The translations under genes were made by a program, and so were the position numbers. The notes beneath the pieces were generated by a model, which searched no databases, was not told the DNA's origin, and saw only the letters and a list, made by a program, of their open reading frames with translations. From Nephrocerus scutellatus (taxonomy: Eukaryota > Arthropoda > Insecta > Diptera > Pipunculidae), in contig OX352761.1 of the NCBI GenBank assembly GCA_947095585.1, forward strand, positions 27,929,777 through 27,993,776: a stretch of DNA of 64,000 bases. Reading direction: 5' to 3'. How positions within the stretch are numbered: position 1 is the stretch's first letter; the number at the start of each line of letters is the position of its first letter. Below, one piece after another: positions 1 through 11,808 of the stretch.

Positions 1-300
1 GACAGCTCTAGGTGAATGTGATCGTTAGCTGTGGGGGCGGAGATATTAGTGGTAATCCTATAGTTTTCGGTGTCTCCGAGTTGGAAAGCGATGGTAAGAC
101 AGCTCTAGGGGGATGTTGGCCGATTGACTATAGGTAATGGTGGCGTAACTATATTAGTAGCTATTCTATAGTTTTCTGGGTCGCTGAGAATAGCGATGGT
201 AAGACAGCTCTAGGGGGATTGGTTCGATAGCTGAGGAGTTTGACCGAGATTAGTGTCGATTCCATAGTTTTCGGGGTCACTGAGATGAATAGTAGTGTTT
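1..300. repeat. Minisatellite, about three ~100-bp units
   Basis: The 12-mer GACAGCTCTAGG recurs at about 1, 98 and 203. Each time it is followed by a diverged copy of the same text, ending in 'ATTAGT...ATAGTTTTC' and a 'CTGAG/CCGAG' motif. Units are 97-105 bp and about three are visible; the array may continue left of the window. A related stretch (GATATTAGTGTCGAACCCATAG) is at about 21122-21145, beside the Helitron remnant, so this may be the internal repeat of a mobile element. Confidence 0.75.
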
Positions 301-319
301 AGAATGGTACTCGGCTACC

Positions 320-790
320 AGCTGGGTTTGGGGGGTTTGGCGGAACAAATTTTAATGGAAAGTGTTGTCACCGGAATTACACATATGTACAAAGTTTTAC
401 AAATCAGGCTTTGGGAAGTGTGTTAAAAATTAATCGCAAGATTCCACGACAAACAAGCAAACACGCGAAGTTAATATAGAGAATTTAAAAATATATTAAA
501 GCCCCTTGGTCCTGAGGCCCGATCCAAATTTTTACAGAAAGTATTGTCGGAATTACACGTGTGCAAAATTTAAAAAAAGCGGGTAATTTTAAAAAATGTA
601 TATAGGGGCCCCTGGACCCAAGGGCCCGACCACTAACAAATTTTACAGAAAGTGTTGTTATCGGAGATACACGTGTGTGCAAAGTTTAAATAAAATCGGG
701 TTTTAGGAAGTGGATGAAAAATTAATTACAATATTTGGCCTGCCAGCCACAAACAATCCGGCGAAGTAAATATAGAGAATTTATAAACTT
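320..790. repeat. Foldback/monomer repeat family A, two adjoining partial copies
   Basis: Two stretches each end in the family's terminal motif (GAAGTTAATATAGAGAATTT at about 466-487, GAAGTAAATATAGAGAATTT at about 762-782). Between them lie monomers of the type 'AATTTTTACAGAAAGT..TTGT..CGGA..TACACGTGTG..AAA.TTTAAA'. The same monomers occur at 11281-11730, 29275-29460, 33240-33740 and 48371-49160. Short open frames here are by-products of the repeat, not genes. Confidence 0.7.
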
Positions 791-1586
791 TTAGTTAAAA
801 TGAGCAGTGTTATTTAATGACAGAACGCAAACCGCGAAAAAATCTAATCCTTTACTGATACCGGATGCTTTGGAATAACACTAGTAACTCGTCTCATATG
901 AATACATAAGAGACTAAGAAACGACTACAAGAATAGCAAAAATGAAATGACGATGGGCAACTATGACAATTGGGGTGTATAGGTTCTAGAAAGTTTTTGT
1001 CAAATTATAAAAATACAAATTAATAAACAATAGCAAGCAAAATTAGTACTACGATAGAATAATAACGTTTTAACTAAGTAGCAAACCAAACATCCAAGTT
1101 TCTGGTGTACAAGACAATGGCCATACATCATACCTATTTACAGACTATCGTAATGTCAGGCTATCGCCCCTACAACCTCCTTCCATTAAATCACTTACCA
1201 TTAATATTCACCTCAGACCCCGAAAACTAAACCACTATCAACCAATCCCTCACCCACTATGTTTGATTTCTAGTGGTAAGGAATATGTATGCCAAGTTTA
1301 ATTAAAATTAGTCAATGCGTTCCAGAGTTAGCTTTTCACAAACCTACAAATAAATATTCTTCGTTATAAAGATTATTGTATTTGGGCAAGACACATAGTT
1401 CACATAAACAAAGATTTGCGTGCTGGAAATAGTCGTGGTGATTGTATAATTAGCATACATACTTTTAAGCTCCATCAGTTTGAACGTTATTTAAATAATA
1501 AAAAATATTGGGAATACTGGTGCCATCACAATAGTCGAGCGTCAAGAATCGACGAAATTGGTTTGTAGTGAATAGGCGTGTAGTTA
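791..1586. other. No recognised gene
   Basis: AT-rich non-coding sequence. The only hint is around 1205-1240, which is weakly like the inverse of the minisatellite at 1-300. I see no splice-supported exon on either strand. Confidence 0.5.
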
Positions 1587-1714
1587 GCCGTATTTTATCT
1601 GCCAAGGAACAACAACAATTGCACTGTCGAATTCCTTCTTTGGAATTGTGAAAACCTGCTGTTTGGCTGGTTTTGACATTCCAATTCCGAAATCGCTCGG
1701 CAAATAAATGCAGC
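1587..1714 (+). mobile_element. MITE family M, copy 1
   Basis: Short element of the window-wide MITE family. The left end is GCCGTATTTTATCTGCC and the right end is the approximate inverse (GGCAAATAAATGCAGC). The core contains GAATTCCTTCTTTGGAATT and CCTGCTGTTTGGCTGG. It is preceded by TA, as in most copies, suggesting TA target duplication (Tc1/mariner-like mobilisation). It is too small to encode a transposase. Confidence 0.8.
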
Positions 1715-1832
1715 TGTTATCAAATTCAACGAATCCGTTTCGTACTTTCTTAAGGGTCGATTATAATAGACTTTCGGGTGCATGGACTAGTGTCAAATGT
1801 CAACGAAATGCTTGCCCATGATTATAATGAAA

Positions 1833-1971
1833 GCTGCATTTTATTTGCCGAGCGAGTTCGGAATTCGAATGTCGAAACCAGCCAAAACCTGCCAAACAGC
1901 AGGTTTTCACAATTCCAAAGAAGGAATTCGACAGTGCAATTGTTGTTGTTCCTCGGCAAATAAAATACGGC
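1833..1971 (-). mobile_element. MITE family M, copy 2 (inverted relative to copy 1)
   Basis: Same TIRs (GCTGCATTTTATTTGCCGAG and inverse) with the core read on the opposite strand (CCAGCCAAAACCTGCC...AATTCCAAAGAAGGAATTC). Copies 1 and 2 lie 118 bp apart in opposite orientation, so this locus could fold into a large hairpin. Confidence 0.8.
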
Positions 1972-2332
1972 TGAAATTTTCCGTGCATTAGCATTTGGCT
2001 GTTTTTCGTATCTAAAAGGCAAATGTCAAATTTACACATGTAAGGTGCGATCTGAATCGCTCGGGCCCATGTGCGCGAAAGTGAACGAAAACTTAACGAA
2101 TCGGAGCTAAATTCAATTATAATCGCACAATATACTTTCTGTGCATTGGCAAATTCGCCCATGCGTGCTCATGTTGGCCCATGTCCATTATAATTCATGC
2201 TTTACTTTGTTGAACTTTTAATGATATGATATAACTTCATCAAAAAACTCATTTGACTTATTTAATCAATTCAGAATAAAGTTTAATTCTTGGAGAATCT
2301 TCTAAAGTTATTCATATTTTATTTCTAAGCAA

Positions 2333-2338
2333 TTTATT
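2333..2338 (-). terminator. Candidate poly(A) signal of the dephospho-CoA kinase gene
   Basis: AATAAA on the minus strand, about 70 bp beyond the stop codon at 2409. Assigned by position only. Confidence 0.45.
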
Positions 2339-2408
2339 TTTTAACCTTTTGAAATTATAAAATATTCACTGTAAATTACGGTCAAGCATATAATATTATC
2401 CGTGTAAT

Positions 2409-3224
2409 CTATGATAGAAAGTGTAACAACTTATTCAAATAGTAAACACAAAATAAGACCGCACAGACGATTCCAAATAGAAATATCCGATTACGCCAGT
2501 GCTGTTTACTCTCATTTAGTAATTGCAAAATGTCTACAGCTATAGCTTCAGTTGCCGATATTGCCCCTGAATTATCAATAACAAAATGTGATTTTTCGCA
2601 CTTTTTTTCAAGTGGCATCTGTGACTCAATACGTTTACGGGCATCAGGTTCGGCGTAATCATTGCGTTCCATTAGACGTTTCAGCTGACTTTCCGGATCA
2701 CTTCAAGAAATTTTTTCAAATACGCTTCTTTAACATATCTCATTTGCCTATACATACCATGTGACGGTTATAATTTTATAGATAAAATCCATTAGAATAC
2801 CAGTCTCAAAAAGCAGCGGTAAATCCAGCACAACATAACTTCTACCAGACATAAAGTGTTTGCAAACTTGCACGAAAATAGTCCGATGAATTTTGGGATG
2901 AGTAATTTCATTTAACTTTTGACGAAGTTCAATGTTATTGAAAATTAATTTTCCTAAAGCTTCGCGATTAATTTCTCGACTTTCATGAAAAACTTCATCG
3001 CCAAACACTTCACGGATCTTTTTCCATGCTGGTTGACCTGGTTCAACGACTAAATAGTCGGACAATTAAACAATGAATAGTTTTGATTAAACAATAAATA
3101 AAATTTACTCACCCTGCCTTGCTATTTTATCTGCGTCTATAACTGGAATGCCATTTCTGAGAAATACTTTAGCTACAGTGCTTTTTCCTGTTGCAATTCC
3201 ACCTGTAATTGCAACTAAAAACAT
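2409..3224 (-). CDS. Dcakd: Dephospho-CoA kinase domain-containing protein, 3 exons
   Basis: Coding exons are complement(3113..3224), (2758..3049) and (2409..2700). Splice sites are GTGAGT/TTTAG (phase 1) and GTATGT/GAAG (phase 2). The product is 231 residues, the usual length of the eukaryotic DCAKD family. Residues 8-15 carry the Walker A P-loop (GGIATGKS) for ATP; an '[14 protein letters not shown]' stretch and a 'DLPLLFE' motif follow, as in CoaE-type kinases that phosphorylate dephospho-CoA in the last step of CoA synthesis. A hydrophobic stretch near the C terminus (about residues 207-223, [12 protein letters not shown]...) looks like a membrane anchor and is typical of the animal protein. 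The start at 3224 is required because only this exon supplies the P-loop. The gene is divergent from Caf1-55, with two MITEs in the shared upstream region. No break is visible. Family and junctions are secure; enzyme activity is inferred from the family. Confidence 0.95.
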
Positions 3225-3313
3225 TATTTATATCCTGCTTGACAGCCTGGCTGCTCCTGCTTCTGATAAACCCGCAAGACACAACGCCCAAACATGTTAC
3301 ATATATTATTATA

Positions 3314-3440
3314 GCTGCATTTGATTTGCCGAGCGAGTTCGGAATTCGAATGTCAAACCAGCCAAACAGCAGGTTTTCACAATTCCAAAGAAGGAATTCG
3401 ACAGTGCAATTGTTGTTGTTCCTCGGCAAATAATATTTAA
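3314..3440 (-). mobile_element. MITE family M, copy 3, in the 5' flank of dephospho-CoA kinase
   Basis: Left TIR GCTGCATTTGATTTGCCGAG is preceded by TA. The core is in the inverse orientation and the right TIR (CTCGGCAAATAATATTTAA) is slightly decayed. It lies only 90-216 bp upstream of the kinase start codon, so it may overlap the promoter or 5' UTR. Confidence 0.8.
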
Positions 3441-3605
3441 TATAAAAGGTATAGTTTTTCCAAAAGCATCTATTATAATTAGTTGAATGTGTACTATTAC
3501 GAATTCGTCGTCAAATTATTTATCCGCTTTGCCCACTTTAACTGCATACGTTCGTTCCATAACAAATACATTTGTTAGAAGCAAATATACAACAAAGCCA
3601 TATTA

Positions 3606-3750
3606 GCCGTATTTTTTTTTTGCCGAGGAATAAGGAATAAGGAATTACAACAACAATTGTACTGTCGAATTCCTTCTTTGGAATTGGAAAACCTGCTGTT
3701 TGGCTGGTTTGACATTCGAATTCCTTATTCCTCGGCAAAGAAAATGCAGC
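3606..3750 (+). mobile_element. MITE family M, copy 4
   Basis: Flanked by TA on both sides (ATTA before GCCGTATTTT, TATT after TGCAGC). TIRs are about 40 bp, with the GGAATAAGGAATT block present at both ends. The core GAATTCCTTCTTTGGAATT is intact. One of the best copies for defining the ends. Confidence 0.85.
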
Positions 3751-4667
3751 TATTATTGGCAAGTGGATGCGAATGAGAGCAAATATTACATGTAGCTATG
3801 TTGCTTTTGTATAAATTTATTGTATTTAGTTGCAATTAGTCGGGTTGTGGAACTAAACATAAACGGAAAATTATACTGTTTGCGTTTTGGGTTGTGCGTC
3901 ACAATATAAAAACTCCAATTTTTAGACACATTTATCGGTACCGGACCGAATACATCGGACTTCGACTTTGAGTACTTTCAAATGTCAAGTAAAAAATATG
4001 CGTTACTTCGGGCTGTTGTTTTAAACTTCTACTTTTATTTCGCTTGCGTTATATTTTTTGCGCAGTTTGTGGAACCTGTTTGCTCGACTACGTAGCAAAG
4101 TAGTTCATACTTCTATTTTTTTAATGTGAAATATGAATGAAAACGTATTAAATCTCAATTTCTTTTGTAAAACATAAGTTTATTACTTCTCAAGGAATAG
4201 TTAAATTGTGCAATTTTAAGCAGAGGATGAAAAACTATGTGCAGAAAAAAAACTGAAAATATTATGAGATCAAATTCATAAAAAAATTTTTGATTGTATT
4301 CTTATTAAGTTTTCTCCTTGATATCGTGTAAACAAGCTTAAGTATTTTATAAACTGATGCAAACTTCAGCTATTATTTTTCCGGTAAATGTATTTTTCAG
4401 CGGTGGTTTGATCTGGTTGTCGCTTGTCGGTGTCGCGGTTTATTCGTTTATTGTATTTAGCGCAAATCACAGCTACGCTCCTGTGGAGTGGAAGAATTCT
4501 AATTCTAATGTTGATGATTTTGTGAATTCTAATAAAAAAAAAACACTACGACTATTGTGATTTATTTTTCCAAAATTTTCATGAATTTACATCTATAACA
4601 AACTTACAGATTGTACTCCACCTGCTGTTATATTTTGGCGCAAGTAAATCGAGACTGGTTAGAAAAA
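3751..4667 (+). promoter_or_regulatory. Upstream region of Caf1-55 (5' UTR/promoter expected here)
   Basis: AT-rich sequence between the divergent kinase and Caf1-55 genes. A pyrimidine-poor acceptor-like AACTTACAG ends at about 4612, about 55 bp before the Caf1-55 ATG, so a 5' UTR intron is possible. A 67-codon open frame at 4357-4560 has no family resemblance and is not called. No TATA or Inr could be assigned with confidence. Confidence 0.35.
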
Positions 4668-6022
<1,355 letters not shown>

Positions 6023-6231
6023 AGGTAATTAACTAAAAAAGATTAATTTTATATCTAAGCTGTATCTTTTGTATCCAAACTACTTTAAAATTTGTTATTT
6101 TTTCTTTTCAGATACTTTTATAATTATATTTTTGTCTGGTCAGGAAGTCTTCGAGTAATCCGTTTTCATGTTAAGTTATTTACACGAAATTTGCTTGTAA
6201 TTTGCAATCAGAAATGTTTTTCTAATTAATC

Positions 6232-6237
6232 AATAAA
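6232..6237 (+). terminator. Poly(A) signal of Caf1-55
   Basis: AATAAA about 210 bp after the Caf1-55 stop. It lies only 31 bp from the end of the Art3 coding region on the other strand, so the two 3' UTRs probably overlap. Confidence 0.55.
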
Positions 6238-6267
6238 TTCACATTACATTTAAATTAAAAATGAATT

Positions 6268-8152
6268 TTAATCCAGATAATAAGTATATTTTTTTGCAAA
6301 AGCCTCTATTATAATGTCCAGTGAACGTACACTTTTACGACTCCGTTGGCAAATTATTTTTCCACTTATAACTTCGCCAACTTTAACCGGCTGCGGTCGT
6401 TCCATAAAGAATATGACTTGCTTCCAATGGGTTGGCTTGTCAGTGGGTCCAGTTCCAAACATTACCTTGCTAGGTAATTCGAAAAATGTATCGAAGTAGC
6501 CAACAAACGCGCTTAGGTTCCCCTCCTTTTGGCATTTTAAATTAAAATCAAATGAGAAATTGGAATAGTTTAAATCGACCTTAGCCAAATCTAAATCAGC
6601 TATTATGTTGGCATCAGTAAGAATGTGTGCAGCATCAACAATATCTATTAGAGGTTCATGCATCACCTCTTTCTTCATTGTGGACATATTGAGTCCATAT
6701 ACGGAATCCCAGAAGGTGACATGTTTACTGAAAAGTTCCTTATTGCCATAACCAACTATGCTCATGGTGAAACGATTTGGCAAAATCATGCCGCCCTCTT
6801 TGAGATGGTTATCACGCGCAAAAATCACACTGTCTAACATTCCTTCGAACAGCAAAAAGTAGCCCATCCATTCAGATATAATAATGTCGTATTTTTCCTG
6901 CGGCAGTTTTGTATCTTCAAGTTTTCCCTTGATAAGCGAAATGTTCAGAATGTTATTCCTTCTGTGGTGAAATGAATGCCATATAATGCAGGAAATTTGT
7001 TTCATTTACTTAAAACTTACTTCACTATATCCATTGCATTGTATATTATATCGGAATTATCAATTCCGACCACCAGCTTGGCGCCTGCCTGTGATGCAAA
7101 TATTGATAACACAGATGTGCCACAGCCTACGTCAAGTACGTCTTTACCGGAAATGAATTCTTTGTTGTTCAGCAGAGCATCGCGGTACGAAGTTGTTCGG
7201 ACGACATCCTAAATGAAAAAATGAATTTTGAGGGATTACTGAAGAAAATTATCAGATGCTGGACGATGGACCTACAGACAACATTTCATGATGAATTCCA
7301 AAATGCGCATAACTGGAAAAGTAACCTTCATCACATCTATGTGAAACAGATGCCACACAACCCGAGGGCATATTAGAAACTTTCTCCTTCTCCACCATTC
7401 TAATAAACCCTGCACGCATTTTGTCCATATCCTCGGTTGCTTGTTCCAACAACAAAACTTGTTCTCTACACTAAAACGAATCGTAAACCAATGTGTTATA
7501 TTTCGTATTACGACTGTGTGGTGTTTACCTTTTTCCTTAATGCCTCAACGAGAAGTTTTAAGTCTTGCACATTTTCCGTTTCAGTTGGACATGATGAAAA
7601 CTCCTTACTATGCAATTCTTCAAAATCTAAAAATTTGAATTTATTGATTTGAACTGAAAGTCATTTATAATACCCTTTTACCATAACTTAGCCATGGTTC
7701 ATACTCTACAGGTTTAAAGTACTTCTCATCATCCCATAGAACATCTGTAGCTTCTAGCAGGGTTTTTGGAGTGATTTTCTCCATTCGTGTGTAGTTAATA
7801 AACTGTAAGTTATCAACTGTATAGAAGTTTGTTAAAGAAAGTTTTGCTTTTTTCTTACTTTTATAAAAGAATACTGATCCATCTGAAATTTAGACTTTAG
7901 ACAGTCTAGTTTGATCCCATGCACAGTATCTAAATGGTCAATTGCTTCTTCCACAGAAGCCGATACTATATCACAAAACAGGCAAAGGGCAGGCTCAGAA
8001 TCCATGTTCTCTTCCTCATCATCATCATCATCCATATCAATAAAATTTTCAGAATCGATTTCTTGAAAAAGTAATAAATCTTTATTTTAGTTACATGTCT
8101 TAAGCATGGTCTTTGTTAATGACACTAAAAATTTACCTTCATCACGAACCAT
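6268..8152 (-). CDS. Art3: Protein arginine N-methyltransferase 3 homologue, 7 exons
   Basis: Exons are complement(8137..8152), (7859..8061), (7682..7802), (7529..7626), (7276..7470), (7021..7208) and (6268..6961). All junctions are GT-AG with consistent phases and the product is 504 residues. After an acidic N terminus (DMDDDDDEEEN) comes a C2H2 zinc finger (CLFCDIV...HLDTVH, about residues 35-57), which in PRMT3 recognises ribosomal substrates. The class I methyltransferase core follows. The SAM-binding glycine loop is VLDVGCGTSVLSIFA (about residues 233-247), and the double-E loop is SEWMGYFLLFE, holding the two catalytic glutamates. The C-terminal beta-barrel ends in FAKKYTYYLD. The enzyme makes asymmetric dimethylarginine, classically on ribosomal protein S2 in the cytosol (family knowledge). 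Exon 1 is only 16 nt, but it supplies the sole suitable start and fits in phase. Nothing is broken. Confidence 0.95.
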
Positions 8153-8326
8153 TGTGATTTGTGATCTATATTTTAATCAAAACCTTAAAAAAATGCTTTA
8201 AAATTTAAACTGCATATCAACAAGCAACGACCGACGTTTCGACATCTGACATATGAGATATGACTGCACGTGCTTCTTACTGGAGAGTGTCTACTTCTTA
8301 TTTTTTATTAAAAATCTTACGCAGGT
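8153..8326. promoter_or_regulatory. Art3 5' flank
   Basis: Short region upstream of the Art3 start, read on the minus strand. The promoter is expected here. No element could be identified by eye. Confidence 0.3.
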
Positions 8327-8480
8327 TGCTTTTTTGGCTGTCAAGTTGTTTGTTATCTTTTAAAAAAAATCAATCTAAGGTAAAGCGAACATTCCCTCTA
8401 ACAGATCTGTATATATTGGGAGCTTTAAACATCTTTCACTAACTACAACAACAACACGCCTTTCGTGCTCGATTTGCCGA
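8327..8480 (+). repeat. Repeat family B, copy 1 (diverged)
   Basis: Contains TTTTTGGCTGTCAAGTTGTT followed by 'ATATTGGGAG..TTTA' and 'CCTTTCGTGCTCGAT'. The same ordered blocks occur at 14272-14500 (minus) and 32207-32430 (plus). The family looks non-coding and may be a non-autonomous DNA element. Ends are not defined in this copy. Confidence 0.55.
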
Positions 8481-8901
8481 GAAAAAATTTAAGCTCAAGC
8501 GCAAATGTCTAAAACATAAAAACGACATATTCTACATTGTTGCAAAAATGAATAAGCCGTTCATAAAAATCTTCTGTAATAACAGTTATCTGCTTTTTGA
8601 TGTTAATTGCTATATTGCTTTCAACAAAATGAGTTATGTATTTTTTGTGGTAAACGGCTGATCAAAGCAACAGCAAAAACTAACCAAATTTTGGTAAATT
8701 TTTTGTTTCATGTGTTTGCCAACTTATCCATATATAATTTTTAAAAGTCGATTCTGGTGGTGAGAATTATAAATAAAAATTTGGTTAAATATTCTTAACC
8801 AAAAATTTTTTTTTGGTTAACGCTTAACCATTTTCTGGTCTATCCAATGTGTTTGTTGTTGTAATTTTTATTTTTTGTTGAAAGCAATATAGCAAATGTT
8901 A
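8481..8901. other. AT-rich intergenic sequence
   Basis: There are runs of 'TTGGTTAA / TTAACCAAAA' around 8675-8845, partly inverted relative to one another, which could form a small hairpin. No gene is seen. Confidence 0.4.
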
Positions 8902-9030
8902 CCTGTATTTTATGGATAAGGAATTACAACAATAATTGCACTTTCTTATTCCTTCTTTGGAATAAGAAATCCTGCTGTTGTGCTGGTTTTTAAATTCTAA
9001 TTCCTTATTCCTCGGCAAATAAAATACGCC
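8902..9030 (+). mobile_element. MITE family M, copy 5
   Basis: CCTGTATTTTATGGATAAGG at the left and CTCGGCAAATAAAATACGCC at the right, with TTA before and TGTTA after. The core has GGAATAAGAAATCCTGCTG. The left TIR is diverged. Confidence 0.75.
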
Positions 9031-10302
9031 TGTTATAATCGTCATTATCAAACTAGCTCAAGACTGCCTCTACAAATGTCTTTCTCAAAAAAATCACTTA
9101 ATAATTTTGGTGAAAATGGCGATTTAGCATTTTTGCTAATAATGAAACAGGTATGTATAGAACTTAATTAAATATGAGGGAGTTTTTTTTTAAGTTCATT
9201 TTTTTTTGGTTGTGATGTTTGACACTTGGAACAATATCGTTATTAACCATTACGTTATTTGTACAAAAAAAGTCGCAAAAGTAACCATGTAGAGTAAGTG
9301 AACACACTCCTGACGAAAATGTCCTGCCTCATGCAGCTTCCGATTTACCGAAAAGTGAATTTTTTATTAATATTATTTCTTATTGGTTATTAATAAAAAA
9401 GGAAACGCATTGAAATATTTTGACTATACAGAACCTACACGATTTTTCCAAACAGGATTATAACTAGATTAATTGCATTCGCAATTAATTTTCGTGTACG
9501 TCGAAGGTATTAAGTGCCCAGCCGATAGAATCCCCTGCGACAGTTGCGGAGACGTATGCAAATGATAGATCGATAAAATACGCGCGTTCTTATAGAAAGT
9601 GTCCCATAGCCTAGTGATGGTAAGGACGCAAAAAGTTGACCAACTTTCAACTTTTCTCTCCGACAAATTCTTTGATATTTCTCGCAAAGAAGTGTTAAGT
9701 TTGTACGGTGACCATGTATTCTTTGGGTCACCTCTTTCTGCACAAATGTCAACGAATACGTCGCGGCAACGGACGCAACGGATTATATGGGCTGGGCCCT
9801 TTTCTTGGTATCATGGAACAATGCAAAACAACCTGAAAGCAGACTTCTCTCAGAGAAATAAAGAGAATAATGCCTCTTTTGATTTACTCAATCCGTACCC
9901 AAATCCTAATCCACGTATAATCTGTCAAAGTTACAGAGTTTTCGTGGTTTTCGCCAAACCAAACCCAACCAAAATGTAAAAATCACGTCAAACCAAACCA
10001 CGAAAGAATCGAATCGAAAGAACTATAAGAACCAAAGTATACTTAAATATCGGAAAAACTTGATATTTTTGCTGTACAATACTAGGTCTGTTCCTTAACT
10101 ATTTATAGTTATTTAAGAGTAAATGGAATTAAAGTCGCTCAAGACAGTAAACACACATAAAAGTATAGGAACACTTGGAACCGTAAAAGTTCGTTTTAAT
10201 AAAAAAAATTTAAAACATGTGATTCACAGATTTGGTTTTTACTATAGGTCTGTTTCCTTACATTTTATAGCAAAATTCGTAAAGGGGGAAATAAAATTAT
10301 AA
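9031..10302. other. No recognised gene
   Basis: A 126-codon open frame at 9599-9979 (plus) shows no family resemblance, no splice context and a low-complexity tail (NPYPNPNP), so it is not called. A C/A-rich stretch near 9955-10010 (AAACCAAACCCAACC) is simple sequence. Confidence 0.4.
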
Positions 10303-10433
10303 GCTGTATTTTATTTGCCGAGGAATAAGGAATTACAACTACAATTATCTTATTCCTTTTTGGAATAAGGAAACCTGCTGTTTCGCTGGTTTTGAAATTC
10401 GAATTCCTTATTCCTAGGCAAATAAAATACGGC
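10303..10433 (+). mobile_element. MITE family M, copy 6
   Basis: One of the cleanest copies. The left end is GCTGTATTTTATTTGCCGAG followed by GAATAAGGAATT; the right end is GGAATAAGGAATT/CCTAGGCAAATAAAATACGGC in inverse. TIRs are about 38 bp and almost perfect. TA follows on the right. Confidence 0.85.
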
Positions 10434-11280
10434 TAAAATTTCACACAGAGAGCAAACAAACAAAATATTAAGGAAACGCTTTGAACTAACTACAAACTTA
10501 ATACCCTTGCCACACTGACACACTTTAATGCCTGAAACACAAACACGCTTAAGCTTGTGATTCAGGCATAACTAGTTTACGTTTGAAGTTTATTAGATAA
10601 CTATTGAGGGTGACGCACCAAATACTATTCTCGCTTAGTTTACAAAAAGGAGAAGTTCATAAAATGCTTTGTTTAGCGCGATAACACTATAATTGCTTAA
10701 ATATTATGCAATATGCATAGGCTAGAGTAAGTCTAAGTACTTATGTATTTCTTATCTATGCTAACAACATAGGCGCCGACAGGATTATTTACTTTATAAT
10801 ATAATTTATATCTAGTTATCCTTAAATTTATAGGTAATTCAAGTGAAATGAAAATTTTTTGGACAACAACTGAAGCGTTTATTCAGAAAATCACCAAAGT
10901 TTATACATACTAATATGTATAAAATATGTATATAGCCATTAATTTTCATAAGTAATGTATGTCTATGTATATCAAATAACAATAAATATTTAATATAATT
11001 ACTTTTCATCTACTATTGTTTTTTATTTCATTCCTTACTACCAGAAAATAGCACTATACTGCCATCTTCTTATTTTTCATTTGAGCGAGCTAGTTGGTTT
11101 GTGTATTAACTACAGACCCTGCTGTGCATATATGCACACACTATAGCTGCGTCTCGTAACGGTGTCGTGAGTCCAGAGTTTTTATCTCATCTTAAAAATA
11201 TGTGTACCGCGCTTAAAGAAGTTTTCACTTCAAAAATTCGATCGAATATCTCAAAACGAAAAATGTAATTCATTTTTGAT
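10434..11280. other. No recognised gene
   Basis: AT-rich sequence. I see no exon, RNA gene or named repeat. A short palindrome (AAGCTTGTGATTCAGGCAT versus ATGCCTGAAACACAAACACGCTT) is at about 10528-10570. Confidence 0.4.
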
Positions 11281-11730
11281 TTTAAATTCTCTATATTAAC
11301 TTCACTTGCCCGTGGGTCGTCGGTCGTGGATTCTTGCGATCAAATTTTAAGCCACTTCCCATGGTCCGATTTTATTGAAATTTTGCACACATGTGTATTT
11401 CTGGAGACAACACTTTCTATTAAATTTTGAGGCCCCTCGGGCTGCGGGGTCGGGGGGCTCCCATACAAAAAATTGACCCGATTTTCTTCAAATTTTACAC
11501 ACATGTGTATACCCAATAAAAATTTGGTAGTGATCGGGTCCCGGGTTCGGCCGCAAGGCCCCCCGACCCCGCAGCCCGAGGGGCCTCAAATTTTAATAGA
11601 AAGTGTTGTCTTGGGAGATATGTGTGCAAAATTTCAATAAAATCGGGCTGTAGGAAGTGGGTTAAAAATTGATCACAAGATTTGGCCAGCCAGCCAGCCA
11701 CGGGCAAGTGAAGTTAATATAGAGAATTTA
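11281..11730. mobile_element. Foldback element, family A, complete copy
   Basis: The two halves are long inverted repeats. The left half starts TTTAAATTCTCTATATTAAC and the right half ends with its inverse at about 11712-11730. The inner parts, around 11425-11460 and 11555-11600, are also inverse (GCCCCTCGGGCTGCGGGGTC and its complement). The GC-rich junction and the ~115-bp internal monomers (TTTTACACACATGTGTATA...) are shared with the other family A loci. It encodes nothing; a foldback-type DNA transposon is the simplest reading. Confidence 0.75.
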
Positions 11731-11808
11731 AAAAAGCTAATCACATTTTAAACATTTTGAATGAAGAAATTGTCTGATTCCGTGCTGCTAAAATTGTTGC
11801 GCCGTGGT

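Noticed and set aside
2748..3065. Open frame starting [10 protein letters not shown] as the kinase start
   Set aside because: Its first residues lie in an intron. Splicing TTTAG to the 3113-3224 exon restores the P-loop and the family N terminus.
4357..4560. 67-codon plus-strand frame upstream of Caf1-55
   Set aside because: Hydrophobic start but poly-Asn/Lys end, no family, and located in the expected 5' UTR/promoter.
9599..9979. 126-codon plus-strand frame
   Set aside because: No family motif, no upstream promoter or splice context, low-complexity C-terminal part; probably chance.
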